From an uncultured Gammaproteobacteria bacterium (lineage in GTDB: Bacteria > Pseudomonadota > Gammaproteobacteria > PS1 > Pseudothioglobaceae), in assembly GCA_902513495.1 (NCBI GenBank), contig CABXNH010000002.1, positions 21,746 to 85,745 on the forward strand: 64,000 nucleotides of DNA, in the 5' to 3' direction. Positions 33,721-44,101 of the stretch are shown here, one piece after another. Under the pieces are notes generated by a model. That model searched no databases, was not told the origin of the DNA, and saw nothing but the letters and a program-made list of their open reading frames with translations. Positions within the stretch are counted from its first letter, which is position 1. Each line of letters begins with the position of its first letter. Made by a program: the position numbers and the translations under genes.

Positions 33721-35364
33721 ATGTCAAATCACCCAACTTCTTTTGCTGACTGGCAAAACTACCCTCTAACACTAGACCCTATTCATGTCTCTTGGCTGAA
33801 GAATGCAAAAAAATCCAAAACTGCTTTTGCTGTTGCAGATATTGAAGGTGTAGAGATATCTCATAAAAAGTTCTTAACTGGCGTTCTTTTATTCTCAAAA
33901 AAAATTGCAAAATATAGCCCTGAGCAAAATGTTGGTCTACTTTTACCTAGCAGTGGTGGTGGAGCAATTGCATCAATGGCGATTCTCTCGCTTGGAAAGA
34001 CCATTGTGAATTTAAATTTTACTGCAGGAAAGAAGGCACTTGAATCGGCTGCAAACCAAGCTGAAGTCAAACACATATATACATCACGTAAATTTTTAGA
34101 TAAGATGCTAGAGAGAGGCGTGAATTTAGAGTCATTTTTTCTTAACTCTAAGCTTCTAATGTTGGAAGATATTCGTGAAGAAATTTCAACCATATCAAGG
34201 TTAGGAACGCTTCTAAAGGCTATTTTATTTCCTGCCAGTGTCATTCAGAAGGCCTACTTCAAAGAAGTTGCAATGAATGATACTGCGGCCATTTTGTTTT
34301 CAAGTGGTAGTGAAGGGTCTCCAAAAGGGGTTGAATTAACTCACAGCAATATAGCAGCTAATGCTAAACAAGCTGCAATCGAGTTAGGAGCTGTAAATAG
34401 TGATGTAATTATGTCAACACTACCTACTTTTCATGCTTTCGGCTTTGCCATTACAACTTTTATGCCTCTATCGGAAGGCATTCCAATTGTATGTCACGCA
34501 GACCCTAAAGATGTCACAACCATTGCATCTGGAATTCAAAAATACTCTGGCACGATTTTAGTTGGAACTCCAACTTTTCTTAGAATGTACACTATAAGTA
34601 AAAAAGTTAGCTCAGAATCAATGCAGTCTTTGAGGCTTGTTGTCGCTGGAGCTGAAAAGTTAAGATCAGAAGTTAGAGATGGTTTTGAATCAAAATTCAA
34701 TATACCTGTTTATGAGGGTTATGGAACAACGGAAACATCGCCTGGAGCATCTGTAAATTTACCAGATATCGAATCACCCTATAAATTAAGGAATCGACCA
34801 GGTACTGTAGGTAAAGCCTTTAGTGGAACTGAATTCAGGATCGTTGATCCCGATTCACTAGATCCTATACCAGTAGGAGAGGATGGATTGATTTTAATTG
34901 GTGGGCCACAAATTATGAAAGGCTATCTCAAGATGCCAGAAAAAACTGCTGAGGTAATCGAGTTAATTGATGGCTATAGATGGTACCGAACTGGAGATAA
35001 AGGTCATTTAGATGAGGATGGATTTTTAACAATTGTTGATCGCTACTCTAGGTTTGCAAAGATAGGTGGCGAGATGATTAGTTTAACGACAGTTGAAGAA
35101 GAAATTTTAGATGCCTGTAGCATTAAAGATTTAGAAGTTGCGGCAACCTGTTTGCCAGATCAGCGCAAAGGTGAAAAAATTGTCCTTCTTTCTACGAAAA
35201 ATCTTGACAAAAGTGAACTCATAAAGATTCTTTCAGACGCAAAAATTAGCCCACTTTATCACCCATCCTCTGTTTTGGTTGTTGATGAGATACCAAAACT
35301 TGGAAGTGGAAAAACTGACTTTGGAGCAACTAAAAAGATTGCATTGGTTAATGATCAGAACTAA
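33721..35364 (+). CDS. AMP-binding acyl-CoA/acyl-ACP synthetase (Aas C-terminal-like)
   Basis: ILFSSGSEGSPKGVELTHSNI, YEGYGTTETSPGASVN, WYRTGDKGHLDEDGFLTIVDRYSRFAKIGGEMIS. Confidence 0.9.
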   Translation: MSNHPTSFADWQNYPLTLDPIHVSWLKNAKKSKTAFAVADIEGVEISHKKFLTGVLLFSKKIAKYSPEQNVGLLLPSSGGGAIASMAILSLGKTIVNLNFTAGKKALESAANQAEVKHIYTSRKFLDKMLERGVNLESFFLNSKLLMLEDIREEISTISRLGTLLKAILFPASVIQKAYFKEVAMNDTAAILFSSGSEGSPKGVELTHSNIAANAKQAAIELGAVNSDVIMSTLPTFHAFGFAITTFMPLSEGIPIVCHADPKDVTTIASGIQKYSGTILVGTPTFLRMYTISKKVSSESMQSLRLVVAGAEKLRSEVRDGFESKFNIPVYEGYGTTETSPGASVNLPDIESPYKLRNRPGTVGKAFSGTEFRIVDPDSLDPIPVGEDGLILIGGPQIMKGYLKMPEKTAEVIELIDGYRWYRTGDKGHLDEDGFLTIVDRYSRFAKIGGEMISLTTVEEEILDACSIKDLEVAATCLPDQRKGEKIVLLSTKNLDKSELIKILSDAKISPLYHPSSVLVVDEIPKLGSGKTDFGATKKIALVNDQN

Positions 35365-35369
35365 GATTT

Positions 35370-36182
35370 ATGCCTGAACTGCCTGAAGTTGAAACTACTC
35401 GCCGTGGATTAGAACCTCTTATTACTGATAAAAAAATAGTATCGATACATATTTATAAAAAAAAACTGCGATGGGAAATACCTTCACATCTTACGAGTAC
35501 TTTAAAAAATCAAACTATTAAAGCAATCTCAAGGCGCGCCAAATACTTATTGGTACAATTTGAAAAAGGTCAGCTTGTGATGCATCTCGGCATGTCGGGC
35601 TCTATTAGAGTTACACCTTCCTCAGTACCATTAAGAAAACATGAGCACTTTGAAATTAAACTTGATAACTTAACAAGCATAAGATTGCATGATCCCCGCA
35701 GATTTGGCTCAGTTCTATGGCAAAACCTCAATGAAACAATATGTCTGCTCAAAAACCTAGGTCCAGAGCCGTTAAGTTATGAATTTGATAACAACTCTCT
35801 TCATAAGGCATCTATAGGTAAATCAAAAAATATTAAAACTTTCATTATGGATAGCAGTGTTGTCGTTGGAGTTGGCAATATTTATGCTTCTGAAAGCCTT
35901 TTTTTAGCAGGAATATCTCCCAATAGAAAAGCAGGGAAAACTTCAAAAAAACGCTTCATAGTCTTGACTAAATGCATAAAGAATGTCTTATCAGATGCGA
36001 TCAATAATGGTGGAACAACTCTAAATGATTTTTATAGCGTTGACAGTAATCCTGGTTATTTTTCACAATTACTGTGTGTTTATGGCCGTGATGGCATGCC
36101 TTGCGTTAGATGTAGTGTTAAAATTAAAAGAATTATTCAGAATCAGCGTGCTACTTATTTTTGCCCCAAATGTCAACATTAG
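35370..36182 (+). CDS. mutM: Formamidopyrimidine-DNA glycosylase
   Basis: MPELPEVETTRRGLEP N-terminus, VGNIYASESLFLAGI, C-terminal zinc finger CVYGRDGMPCVRC...RATYFCPKCQ. Confidence 0.98.
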   Translation: MPELPEVETTRRGLEPLITDKKIVSIHIYKKKLRWEIPSHLTSTLKNQTIKAISRRAKYLLVQFEKGQLVMHLGMSGSIRVTPSSVPLRKHEHFEIKLDNLTSIRLHDPRRFGSVLWQNLNETICLLKNLGPEPLSYEFDNNSLHKASIGKSKNIKTFIMDSSVVVGVGNIYASESLFLAGISPNRKAGKTSKKRFIVLTKCIKNVLSDAINNGGTTLNDFYSVDSNPGYFSQLLCVYGRDGMPCVRCSVKIKRIIQNQRATYFCPKCQH

Positions 36183-36565
36183 ACGATCCTAAAGCTCTAT
36201 TTCAGAATACCTGTTCTACAAACTCAGAGCCATACGCACTTCAAAATATTGGTGATATGATGTCACCTGAATTCATTGAGAATTGTATTATCATTGTTGA
36301 CCCTTCAATGCCAATTCATCATAGGGCTTATGTGATTATTGACTTTAATGATGAGCTATATTTCCGCCAATATTTTGAAGTTAATGGAAGCAAAATTTTA
36401 AAGTGTCTCAATCCTTCTTATGATGATATTGAATTAGATAATGATTTTGATGTTCGTGGCTGCATTATTCAGCAAAAGCAAAGGAAGCAAAAATCACTGC
36501 ATTATTATCTTCATAATAAAATCACTGGTGAAATAGAATTTAATACCCAAGGCAAAGAGAAGTAA
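36170..36565 (+). CDS. S24-peptidase-like (LexA/UmuD fold) single-domain protein, degenerate active site
   Basis: EPYALQNIGDMMSPEFIENCIIIVDPSMPIHHRAYVIIDFNDELYFRQYF...GCIIQQ resembles S24 domain proteins; ATG at 36170 preferred over track TTG 36161. Confidence 0.7.
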   Translation: MSTLDDPKALFQNTCSTNSEPYALQNIGDMMSPEFIENCIIIVDPSMPIHHRAYVIIDFNDELYFRQYFEVNGSKILKCLNPSYDDIELDNDFDVRGCIIQQKQRKQKSLHYYLHNKITGEIEFNTQGKEK

Positions 36566-36579
36566 GAAGACAGGTAATT

Positions 36580-37296
36580 TTATTTTATCCAGATGAGATG
36601 CGCCATCCTGCCTGAATCATCCCCATCCCTTCGATAAGAAAAAAAATGATTCTCCTCTTTGTAAGTGCACCTATCACCTCCAGAAATTGAAAATATTTTA
36701 AATCCTTCTAGTATTATTTTAGCTGCATCATATAAATCAAGATAGTGTTTATTGTCATGGAAAGAAAAAGAACGCTCAAAATTCTCATTTTTAGATAGAT
36801 ATTGACTTTTAACCTCTTCGCCAACCTCAAAAGAATTCATTGAAATTGCAGGGCCAAGGTGAACTACTAAATTATCTCCATCGGATTCGAAGGATTTAAT
36901 TAGGTTTTCAATAACTCCAGAGATTAACCCTCTCCAGCCAACATGAGCAACTCCAACCATTGAGCCGTCTTTTTTACTTACAAAGACTGGCAAACAATCA
37001 GCAGTTAAAACTCCGCAAACAATCCCTGAATCACAAGTAAAACTTGCATCAGCATCAACGATTGTTTTAATTGTGGAGGCATTAACACAAATAGATGAGT
37101 GTGTTTGATTTATCCATACTGGTTCAGATGGCAAATCATAATAACTTTCAAGTATCAATCTATTTTTGATTACACTCTCTCGCTTATCGTTGACATGAAG
37201 CGCTAGATTAAAGTTTTCAAAATTACCTATACTTTTTCCACCATCAAGAAACCTTTGTGTAGACAAAAATTTAACGTTTTTTGGAAAAAATTTCAT
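36580..37296 (-). CDS. pgeF: Peptidoglycan editing factor PgeF / polyphenol oxidase family (YfiH)
   Basis: WINQTHSSICV, TADCLPVFVSKKDGSMVGVAHVGWRGLISGVIEN, LGPAISMNSFEVGEEV. Confidence 0.93.
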   Translation of the reverse strand: MKFFPKNVKFLSTQRFLDGGKSIGNFENFNLALHVNDKRESVIKNRLILESYYDLPSEPVWINQTHSSICVNASTIKTIVDADASFTCDSGIVCGVLTADCLPVFVSKKDGSMVGVAHVGWRGLISGVIENLIKSFESDGDNLVVHLGPAISMNSFEVGEEVKSQYLSKNENFERSFSFHDNKHYLDLYDAAKIILEGFKIFSISGGDRCTYKEENHFFSYRRDGDDSGRMAHLIWIK

Positions 37297-37326
37297 AAAT
37301 TTCAGAATTTACTTAAAATGTTTTAG

Positions 37327-38265
37327 CTAATTATTATTGGAATATTTTAAAAGGTCAATAGTTTCCTTAATACCTCTTCTAATATCGCCAGAAAAAATAA
37401 ATCCCTTAGACTTAAAACGATCACACATTACTTCGTAAGAAAGTTGATTCATAATTCGATTATTGACAAATTCTATTTCTAAATTTGGAACAAACTCCTT
37501 AATTGTTTCAACAACTTGTCGAACAGTAGCATTAATAGTTAAAACATTATATATTTGACCGTCAAAAATATTATTTTTTATGATAAATGCTATCGCTCTA
37601 GATGCATCTAATAAATCTAGATATGGTCTTTTTTGATCGTATGCAGAACTCCAAACACTTATAGGTTGATTCATTACAGCCTGCCAACAAAACTTATTGA
37701 CTGCCGTATGAAAACGCATTCCTGGAGAAGCGCCAAAAATTGTTCCAAACCTGCAATGTATTGCTTTTAGACTTTTATCTTTAACAAATTCAGCAATAAG
37801 TTCTTCTTCTTTAAGCTTTGTAGTTGCATAAGGGCTCTGTGGCTGAAGCTCTGACTCAGAACAGTTTTCATCAACTTGGTTATTTTGTGTCCCGTAAACG
37901 CTTGTAGATGAAAGTGCAATTAAAGGAGCATCAGCTTTTATACATGCTTCTGCCACTTTTAGTGTTGACTGAAAATTATTTGCCTCTAGCTCTTCAGCCA
38001 TATCAATACTTCCAGCAGCATCGGTTATTGCGGCCAAATGAATTACTACATTAGCTCCAATAAAAATTGGCTTTAAATTCATTTGACTAACATCTCCCTC
38101 AATAAATTGATAATTAGCACTCGATGGGAGGTTGAATAAAGAAGGAAAACGCTGAGTCATCATATTGTCAATCATTACTATTGTAGATTCAGGAAAAGAA
38201 ATTCCTAAATCACGAATAATATAGGATCCAATATGCCCTATTGCGCCTGTAACTATAATCTTCAT
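37327..38265 (-). CDS. NAD-dependent epimerase/dehydratase (extended SDR)
   Basis: MKIIVTGAIGHIGSYIIRDL, YATTKLKEEELI. Confidence 0.88.
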   Translation of the reverse strand: MKIIVTGAIGHIGSYIIRDLGISFPESTIVMIDNMMTQRFPSLFNLPSSANYQFIEGDVSQMNLKPIFIGANVVIHLAAITDAAGSIDMAEELEANNFQSTLKVAEACIKADAPLIALSSTSVYGTQNNQVDENCSESELQPQSPYATTKLKEEELIAEFVKDKSLKAIHCRFGTIFGASPGMRFHTAVNKFCWQAVMNQPISVWSSAYDQKRPYLDLLDASRAIAFIIKNNIFDGQIYNVLTINATVRQVVETIKEFVPNLEIEFVNNRIMNQLSYEVMCDRFKSKGFIFSGDIRRGIKETIDLLKYSNNN

Positions 38266-38684
38266 TTTTTTCCCTTATTTTCTAGTTGGGAAACAAAATC
38301 TTTAAAGTATTGATAATCACTTATATAATCTTCTGCTTCATAAAGACGATCACAGATTACAGTCATAGTTGAATTATGTTCAATATATTTTTCCTCTGCC
38401 CAAATACCTGGAGGAACTAATAGACCAAAATTAGGCTTATCAAGTATGAAAACTTTTTTACTTACTGAATCATCACACGAGACCTCTACAGACCCATTAG
38501 AACATATAAGAAGCTGTGAACATAGACGATGAGCATGCTTACCTCTAATGCTTCCCTTTTCAGACATTACATTAAAAATCCTTTTTATCGAAAATGGAAT
38601 TAACTCATTTCCATGCTCAAAAACTGAAAGCTCACCATTATCTTCTTTAAAGACAGGAAATTCTATTAATTTAACAGACTTCAT
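38262..38684 (-). CDS. WxcM/FdtA-like dTDP-keto-deoxyhexose 3,4-ketoisomerase (cupin)
   Basis: GELSVFEHGNELIPFSIKRIFNVMSEKGSIRGKHAHRLCSQLLICSNGSVEV...LVPPGIWAEE. Confidence 0.85.
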   Translation of the reverse strand: MKSVKLIEFPVFKEDNGELSVFEHGNELIPFSIKRIFNVMSEKGSIRGKHAHRLCSQLLICSNGSVEVSCDDSVSKKVFILDKPNFGLLVPPGIWAEEKYIEHNSTMTVICDRLYEAEDYISDYQYFKDFVSQLENKGKK

Positions 38685-39676
38685 TTAGAATATTCCTTAC
38701 TTAAATGATTCACCAACAAATATATACCCTCCTCAATTGATGTTTTAGCCGACCAGCTTGTGAGCGATTTTAATCGTTCAGCTGAGCCTATAAAATTTCT
38801 TTTCTCAATTTCAGATATCCCACTGGGCCATGATACATTTTCAATCTTTAAATTGAAACCAGTTATTTTTTCTATTTCATTCACAATCAATCCAAATGCA
38901 CTTTTAATTGGTGTGCCTACACCACTTGAAACATTAAATAGTATTTCATCATTTTTTTTAATTTTTTCGTAATTAAGAGTACTTGCAAATAAAAATGCCT
39001 GAACAACATCGTCTATATAAATATAATCCCTTATATAATTTCCCGTACCATAAATCTTTATAGATTTATTTTCAAAACCTAATCTTGTAATTTTACTGAG
39101 AATACCTCTGTCAAGAGCTGAGCTATCATTAATGCTAGGACCATAAACATTTGCTAGTCTTAATGACACTGACTCAATTAAGTTTTCACGAGTGGCCATT
39201 TTTAGTATTTTTTCAACACTTAACTTATTTGAGTCATAGGAGGTTATTGGAATAGAGGGTTGATCTTCTGATACAGGGAATTCGTGAGTTAAGCCATAAA
39301 TTGTTGCTGTTGATGCATAAATAACTTTTGGCTTAATAGATAATTCTTTAGCAGCATTTACTAAATTTGTAATCGGAATAATCTCTACATTTAGACTATT
39401 TTCAGGATTTTTTTCAGCAGCTGCAATACTTGTATTTCCTGATAAATGGAAAATAATATCTGAATGATTGACAATTGTTAACCAAGAATCTAAATCATTT
39501 AAATCAATATTCCAGTCTTCAATATTCTCTTCAGCCTTAAGTTTTGTTCTACTAATACGAACAAGTTTTTTGACAGAATAGCCTTGTAACTCATTTACCA
39601 ATGCAGAACCAATGTATCCACTTGCACCAGTTATAGCAATAACTTTATTCTTTAACTTGCTTTGAAGTTCATTCAT
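38681..39676 (-). CDS. NAD-dependent epimerase/dehydratase (extended SDR)
   Basis: VIAITGASGYIGSALVNEL; SYDSNKLSVEKIL; YGTGNYIRDYIYIDDVVQAF. Confidence 0.88.
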   Translation of the reverse strand: MNELQSKLKNKVIAITGASGYIGSALVNELQGYSVKKLVRISRTKLKAEENIEDWNIDLNDLDSWLTIVNHSDIIFHLSGNTSIAAAEKNPENSLNVEIIPITNLVNAAKELSIKPKVIYASTATIYGLTHEFPVSEDQPSIPITSYDSNKLSVEKILKMATRENLIESVSLRLANVYGPSINDSSALDRGILSKITRLGFENKSIKIYGTGNYIRDYIYIDDVVQAFLFASTLNYEKIKKNDEILFNVSSGVGTPIKSAFGLIVNEIEKITGFNLKIENVSWPSGISEIEKRNFIGSAERLKSLTSWSAKTSIEEGIYLLVNHLSKEYSK

Positions 39677-39717
39677 TTATTTACAATAATTCTCTAGATT
39701 CATTGGATTTTCTAAAT

Positions 39718-40815
39718 TCAGAGATTAAAAAATCGTTTTATTCTATTTACTATTTTGTTTAAATCACTTTTTGATAATTCAGGATAGATTGGTAGCGAAA
39801 TAATTTTTTGAACAATGTTTTCAGTAACTGTCATATCTTCTGATTTTATTACTCTATCATTGTAAGCAGGTTGCATATGAACTGGCAAAGAGTAATGAAT
39901 CCCAGCAATAATTCCATCCTCTTTGAGAAAGCTTAGTAAAGAATCACGAGTTTCGACCTGAATCACAAAAAGATGAAAAACAGATTCAGCATTGCTACGA
40001 ATAGATGGCAATAAAATTGGAAGTTCTAAGAGTTTTTCATAATAAAATTCTGCTATATCTCTTCTCTTTTGATTATCTTTATCTAAATGTCTCAGCTTGA
40101 TTCGTAATATAGCTGCTTGAAGCTCATCTAACCTAGAATTTCTTCCTGGCTGCATACTGACTCTATCTTGCCATCCATATTCTCTAATCATCCGAATTTT
40201 TGAAGCTAATTCATGATTATTTGAAGTAACTAATCCAGCATCTCCAATTGCACCTAAATTTTTTGTTGGATAACAACTAAAGCAACCAATATCGCCTATA
40301 CTGCCAACCCTTTTATTATTGTATTTTGCGCCATGGGCTTGTGAAGCGTCTTCAATTAAATAGATTTTATTTGAATTACAAAAAGTTATTATTGGATCAA
40401 GGTCAGCAGCCTGTCCATAAAGATGAACAGCAATAATAGCCTTTGTTTTTTTTGTTAATAACTCTTGAAGGTGGGCTGGATTGAGTGTATAGAATTTTGA
40501 ATCTACGTCAACTAAAACAGCACTAGCGCCTGTAGCTTCAATAGCTGCAATAGTAGCTACAGCAGTATGTGAAACAGTAATAACTTCATCGCCAAAACCT
40601 ATATTTAAGGCTCTCAATGCTATCTCAATAGCATCAGTTCCATTAGCAACACCAATTGCAGATGAAGTACCTATATATTCAGCAAACTCTCTCTCTAAGT
40701 ATCTAACCTGCTCTCCTAAAACATAGGAATTACCTCGCATCACTGAAATAACAGCATCCTCAATTTCAGACTGATAACTCTTGAATTGTTCTGATGGATT
40801 TGAACAAAGTACCAT
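39718..40815 (-). CDS. DegT/DnrJ/EryC1/StrS sugar aminotransferase (FdtB-like)
   Basis: GVANGTDAIEIALRALNIGFGDEVITVSHTAVAT, LIEDASQAHGA, GCFSCYPTKNLGAIGDAGLV (PLP-Lys). Confidence 0.92.
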   Translation of the reverse strand: MVLCSNPSEQFKSYQSEIEDAVISVMRGNSYVLGEQVRYLEREFAEYIGTSSAIGVANGTDAIEIALRALNIGFGDEVITVSHTAVATIAAIEATGASAVLVDVDSKFYTLNPAHLQELLTKKTKAIIAVHLYGQAADLDPIITFCNSNKIYLIEDASQAHGAKYNNKRVGSIGDIGCFSCYPTKNLGAIGDAGLVTSNNHELASKIRMIREYGWQDRVSMQPGRNSRLDELQAAILRIKLRHLDKDNQKRRDIAEFYYEKLLELPILLPSIRSNAESVFHLFVIQVETRDSLLSFLKEDGIIAGIHYSLPVHMQPAYNDRVIKSEDMTVTENIVQKIISLPIYPELSKSDLNKIVNRIKRFFNL

Positions 40816-40816
40816 A

Positions 40817-42034
40817 TTAACTAACCTTTACATTAGGTATATAAGTTATCCAATGCCTTTGGTCTCCCATAAAGTCAATTTCTTTTTTCATAATTTCTTC
40901 AGAATGATTCCAAGCAAAAAGTAATACATAATCCGGATTGCTATCTCTAAATTGATCATATGGCAAAACCGGTATATGTGCACCGGGAGAATACTTATTT
41001 TGCTTAATTGGAGTTGTATCATAGATACATTCGACAAGATTAGGTGTTATTCCAAAATAGTTTGTTACAGTTGTACTTTTAGAAGTTGCACCATATGCTA
41101 CAACTTTCTTTCCAGCATTTTTAAGATTATTAAGAAGCTCAATTAAGTCATTTTTTATCTTATTAACACTAGCAGTAAAATCTAGGTATGCATCGTTTCT
41201 ATCCAACCCTATTTCCTTTTCTTTCTTTATTAAACTAATCACATTTTGAGAGACTTGCTTAACCCCTTTGTGAGCTATTGTATATCGCATTGATCCTCCA
41301 TGAGTGATTTGAGGTTCAACATTTACTAGTTCAAGATCATGCATATTAGCAATATGACTTATAGATAAAGCTGAAAAAAGAAAAACATGCTCATCATAAA
41401 TTTGATCAAAAGATGTTTTTTCAATAATTTCACCAAGATAAGGATCTTCAAATATAAAAACACCTTCTTCATTTAATAATGTTTTAACGCCTTCATAAAT
41501 AGAATGCATATAAGGAATATGGCACATAACATTTGCACTCAAAATTGCATCTGCTTTTTGATAATTTTTTGAAATTTTATCGGCCAATAACTTATCAAAA
41601 AACTCAGTTATTACCTCTATCCCCTTGCTTTTAGAAACTTCCGCAACATTTTTAGAGGGCTCAATGCCAAGACATGGAATTTTATCTGATACAAAATTCT
41701 GCAGCATAATTCCATCATTACTTCCTATTTCTACAACAAAAGACTTTTGATCTAGATTCTGAAGCGAAGTCACTGAATTAGAAAATTTGCGAAAATGACT
41801 AATCATATAGTTTGATGTTGATGAGAAAAAAGCATAATTATCATGAAACATTTTTTCTCTATCAGGCTGTTCAAGCAATTGAACCATATTACAGTTTTCA
41901 CAAAAACCAACCTTCATAGAAAATAAATATTCATTCTCTAACTCTTTTTTCGTAGAAAATGCATTTGCTATTGGCATATTTCCAAAATCAACGAAAGGAT
42001 TAAAACTATTGTCGCATATTAGACATTTATTCAC
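40817..42034 (-). CDS. Sugar C-methyltransferase-like class I SAM methyltransferase (TylC3/NovU-type architecture)
   Basis: N-terminal Cys-rich zinc module CLICDNSF...CENCNMVQL; VVEIGSNDGIML; C-terminal VVAYGATSKSTTVTNYFGI...YDTTPIKQNKYSPGAHIPV. Confidence 0.85.
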   Translation of the reverse strand: MNKCLICDNSFNPFVDFGNMPIANAFSTKKELENEYLFSMKVGFCENCNMVQLLEQPDREKMFHDNYAFFSSTSNYMISHFRKFSNSVTSLQNLDQKSFVVEIGSNDGIMLQNFVSDKIPCLGIEPSKNVAEVSKSKGIEVITEFFDKLLADKISKNYQKADAILSANVMCHIPYMHSIYEGVKTLLNEEGVFIFEDPYLGEIIEKTSFDQIYDEHVFLFSALSISHIANMHDLELVNVEPQITHGGSMRYTIAHKGVKQVSQNVISLIKKEKEIGLDRNDAYLDFTASVNKIKNDLIELLNNLKNAGKKVVAYGATSKSTTVTNYFGITPNLVECIYDTTPIKQNKYSPGAHIPVLPYDQFRDSNPDYVLLFAWNHSEEIMKKEIDFMGDQRHWITYIPNVKVS

Positions 42035-42242
42035 TGTTTCTCCTAATTAAATTATAATCTTTATTTAAAAATTTAATTCCTGACCACTCTCATAAACAAG
42101 TAATATTTATTTATTAATAAAAAGCTACTATTATGGCTCAAAATTCTATATTTGATAATTATAAAGCCTTTACTTTAAGTTACTCAAATATCTAACGGCT
42201 AAAATTATTTTTCAAATTTAAGAAGCTTCTCTTGAGACTCAA

Positions 42243-43187
42243 TTAGTTCTTGTCAAATTCAACCAATACTTTAATAAGGTCAAACATATCTTTTGGAAGT
42301 TCAGTCTTAAAGGAAATCAATTCTCCAGACTCTGGATGATTTAAGGTTAATTTTTTTGAATGAAGAGCTTGCCTTTTAAAATTAGATATTTTATTTTTTA
42401 GAATATCACTTGCTTTTTTTGGATATCGGACCTTACCCCCATATATAAAGTCTCCAATTAATGGATGGCCAATATGCGATAAATGGACACGGATTTGATG
42501 AGTTCGTCCTGTCTCAAGGATTGCTTTAACATGAGTATGATTATTATAACGATCAATTACCCGATAATGAGTTTTTGCCTCTCTTCCACTCCTAATAACT
42601 GCTTGTTTAACCCTATCTTTGGGATCCCTCCCAAGAGGTTCATCGATAGTCCCGCCAGAAATCATATGGCCATAAACAACAGCAGAATATTCTCTAACTA
42701 CTGAATGCGTTTGAAGCTGCTCCACTAACAATTTTTGTGATTTTATATTTCGTGCAACAACCATAAGGCCTGAAGTATTCTTATCCAAACGATGAACAAT
42801 TCCTGCTCTATCTAATTTTGAAAGACTAGGGTCATAATGAAGAAGAGCATTAGCTAGAGTTCCGCTCCTATTTCCAGCTCCAGGATGAGTTACTATACCG
42901 TGCTCTTTATTGATAACAATAATGTGATCATCTTCGAAAACAATATTAAGTGGAATATCTTCAGCTAGCCAATCATAATTTGACTCTTGATTTAAAGCTA
43001 GAGAAACTATTTCATCTCCACTCACTTTATCTTTTGGTTTGAATATTCTCTCATTAATCATTGCTTCACCAGATTTAACCCATGAAGTTATTTTAGATCT
43101 AGATTGCTCTGGCAACATCTTAGATATTGCTACATCAAGCCTTTCACCTTTCATTCGTTTCGGAATAATTATTTGAATACACTTCAT
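42243..43187 (-). CDS. rluD: 23S rRNA pseudouridine synthase RluD-type (RluA family)
   Basis: S4 domain then AGIVHRLDKNTSGLMVVAR, LETGRTHQIRVHLSHIGHPLIGD. Confidence 0.9.
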   Translation of the reverse strand: MKCIQIIIPKRMKGERLDVAISKMLPEQSRSKITSWVKSGEAMINERIFKPKDKVSGDEIVSLALNQESNYDWLAEDIPLNIVFEDDHIIVINKEHGIVTHPGAGNRSGTLANALLHYDPSLSKLDRAGIVHRLDKNTSGLMVVARNIKSQKLLVEQLQTHSVVREYSAVVYGHMISGGTIDEPLGRDPKDRVKQAVIRSGREAKTHYRVIDRYNNHTHVKAILETGRTHQIRVHLSHIGHPLIGDFIYGGKVRYPKKASDILKNKISNFKRQALHSKKLTLNHPESGELISFKTELPKDMFDLIKVLVEFDKN

Positions 43188-43198
43188 ATCAATTAATC

Positions 43199-44089
43199 TT
43201 AGTTTGAATTTGAAGAATTAGACAAAGCCTGGATGCATTTATTTAATGAATCTTTCCAATAAATAATGTCCAAATCAAAGGAGTTTCTTATTTTGTTATT
43301 ATCTAATAACACATGTTTTGGTCTTAATGCTTCTTGTGGGTAATCTTTTGAATCAATTGAGGTGATAATGCACTTTGTGTCCGAAATATTAGCTATTTCT
43401 TTTGCAAAATCATACCAACTGCATTCACCATCATTTGAATAATGGAACACCTCTGAAATTTGACTAGCTTCAGAAAATTTCTTACTTTCAATAATTTTTA
43501 ATATTGCAATTGCTATGTCATTAGCGTAGGTTGGAGAGCCTATCTGATTAGAGACAATATTTAATTTTTCTTTTGTTTTCATTAACTTTAGTATTGTATC
43601 TAGAAAGTTATTTCCATATTTTGAATAAAGCCAACTTGTTCTAATAATTAGTGCATCAAATACCATTATTGATAATATTGCATTCTCACCATCTAACTTT
43701 GTTTTGCCATATACATTTATTGGAGAGGTATCATCCGTTTCATTGTATGGTTTGAGCTTCAAACCATCAAAAACATAGTCAGTTGAAATTTGTATCAGCT
43801 TAATACAATTGTCTCTAGCTATTTCTGCAATATTATTAACTGACAAATGATTGACCAAATTTGCCTGTTCCTTTTCCACTTCAGATTTATCTACTGCAGT
43901 ATAAGCAGCACAATTAATAATTACATCAAATTGATTTTTCTCAATAAAACTGCGAACATTTTGAAAATCTGTCAGATCTAATTGCTCTCTAGTGGCAAAA
44001 ACAAAACGATTATCCGATTTATTATGATCAACTAGATAATTAAATGTTTTTCCTAGCTGGCCATTTGCTCCTGTAACTAATATGAACAT
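43199..44089 (-). CDS. rfbD: dTDP-4-dehydrorhamnose reductase
   Basis: ILVTGANGQLGKTFNYL, ISTDYVFDG, YGKTKLDGE; in rfbBACD order. Confidence 0.95.
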   Translation of the reverse strand: MFILVTGANGQLGKTFNYLVDHNKSDNRFVFATREQLDLTDFQNVRSFIEKNQFDVIINCAAYTAVDKSEVEKEQANLVNHLSVNNIAEIARDNCIKLIQISTDYVFDGLKLKPYNETDDTSPINVYGKTKLDGENAILSIMVFDALIIRTSWLYSKYGNNFLDTILKLMKTKEKLNIVSNQIGSPTYANDIAIAILKIIESKKFSEASQISEVFHYSNDGECSWYDFAKEIANISDTKCIITSIDSKDYPQEALRPKHVLLDNNKIRNSFDLDIIYWKDSLNKCIQALSNSSNSN

Positions 44090-44101
44090 GACATAATTAC
44101 A

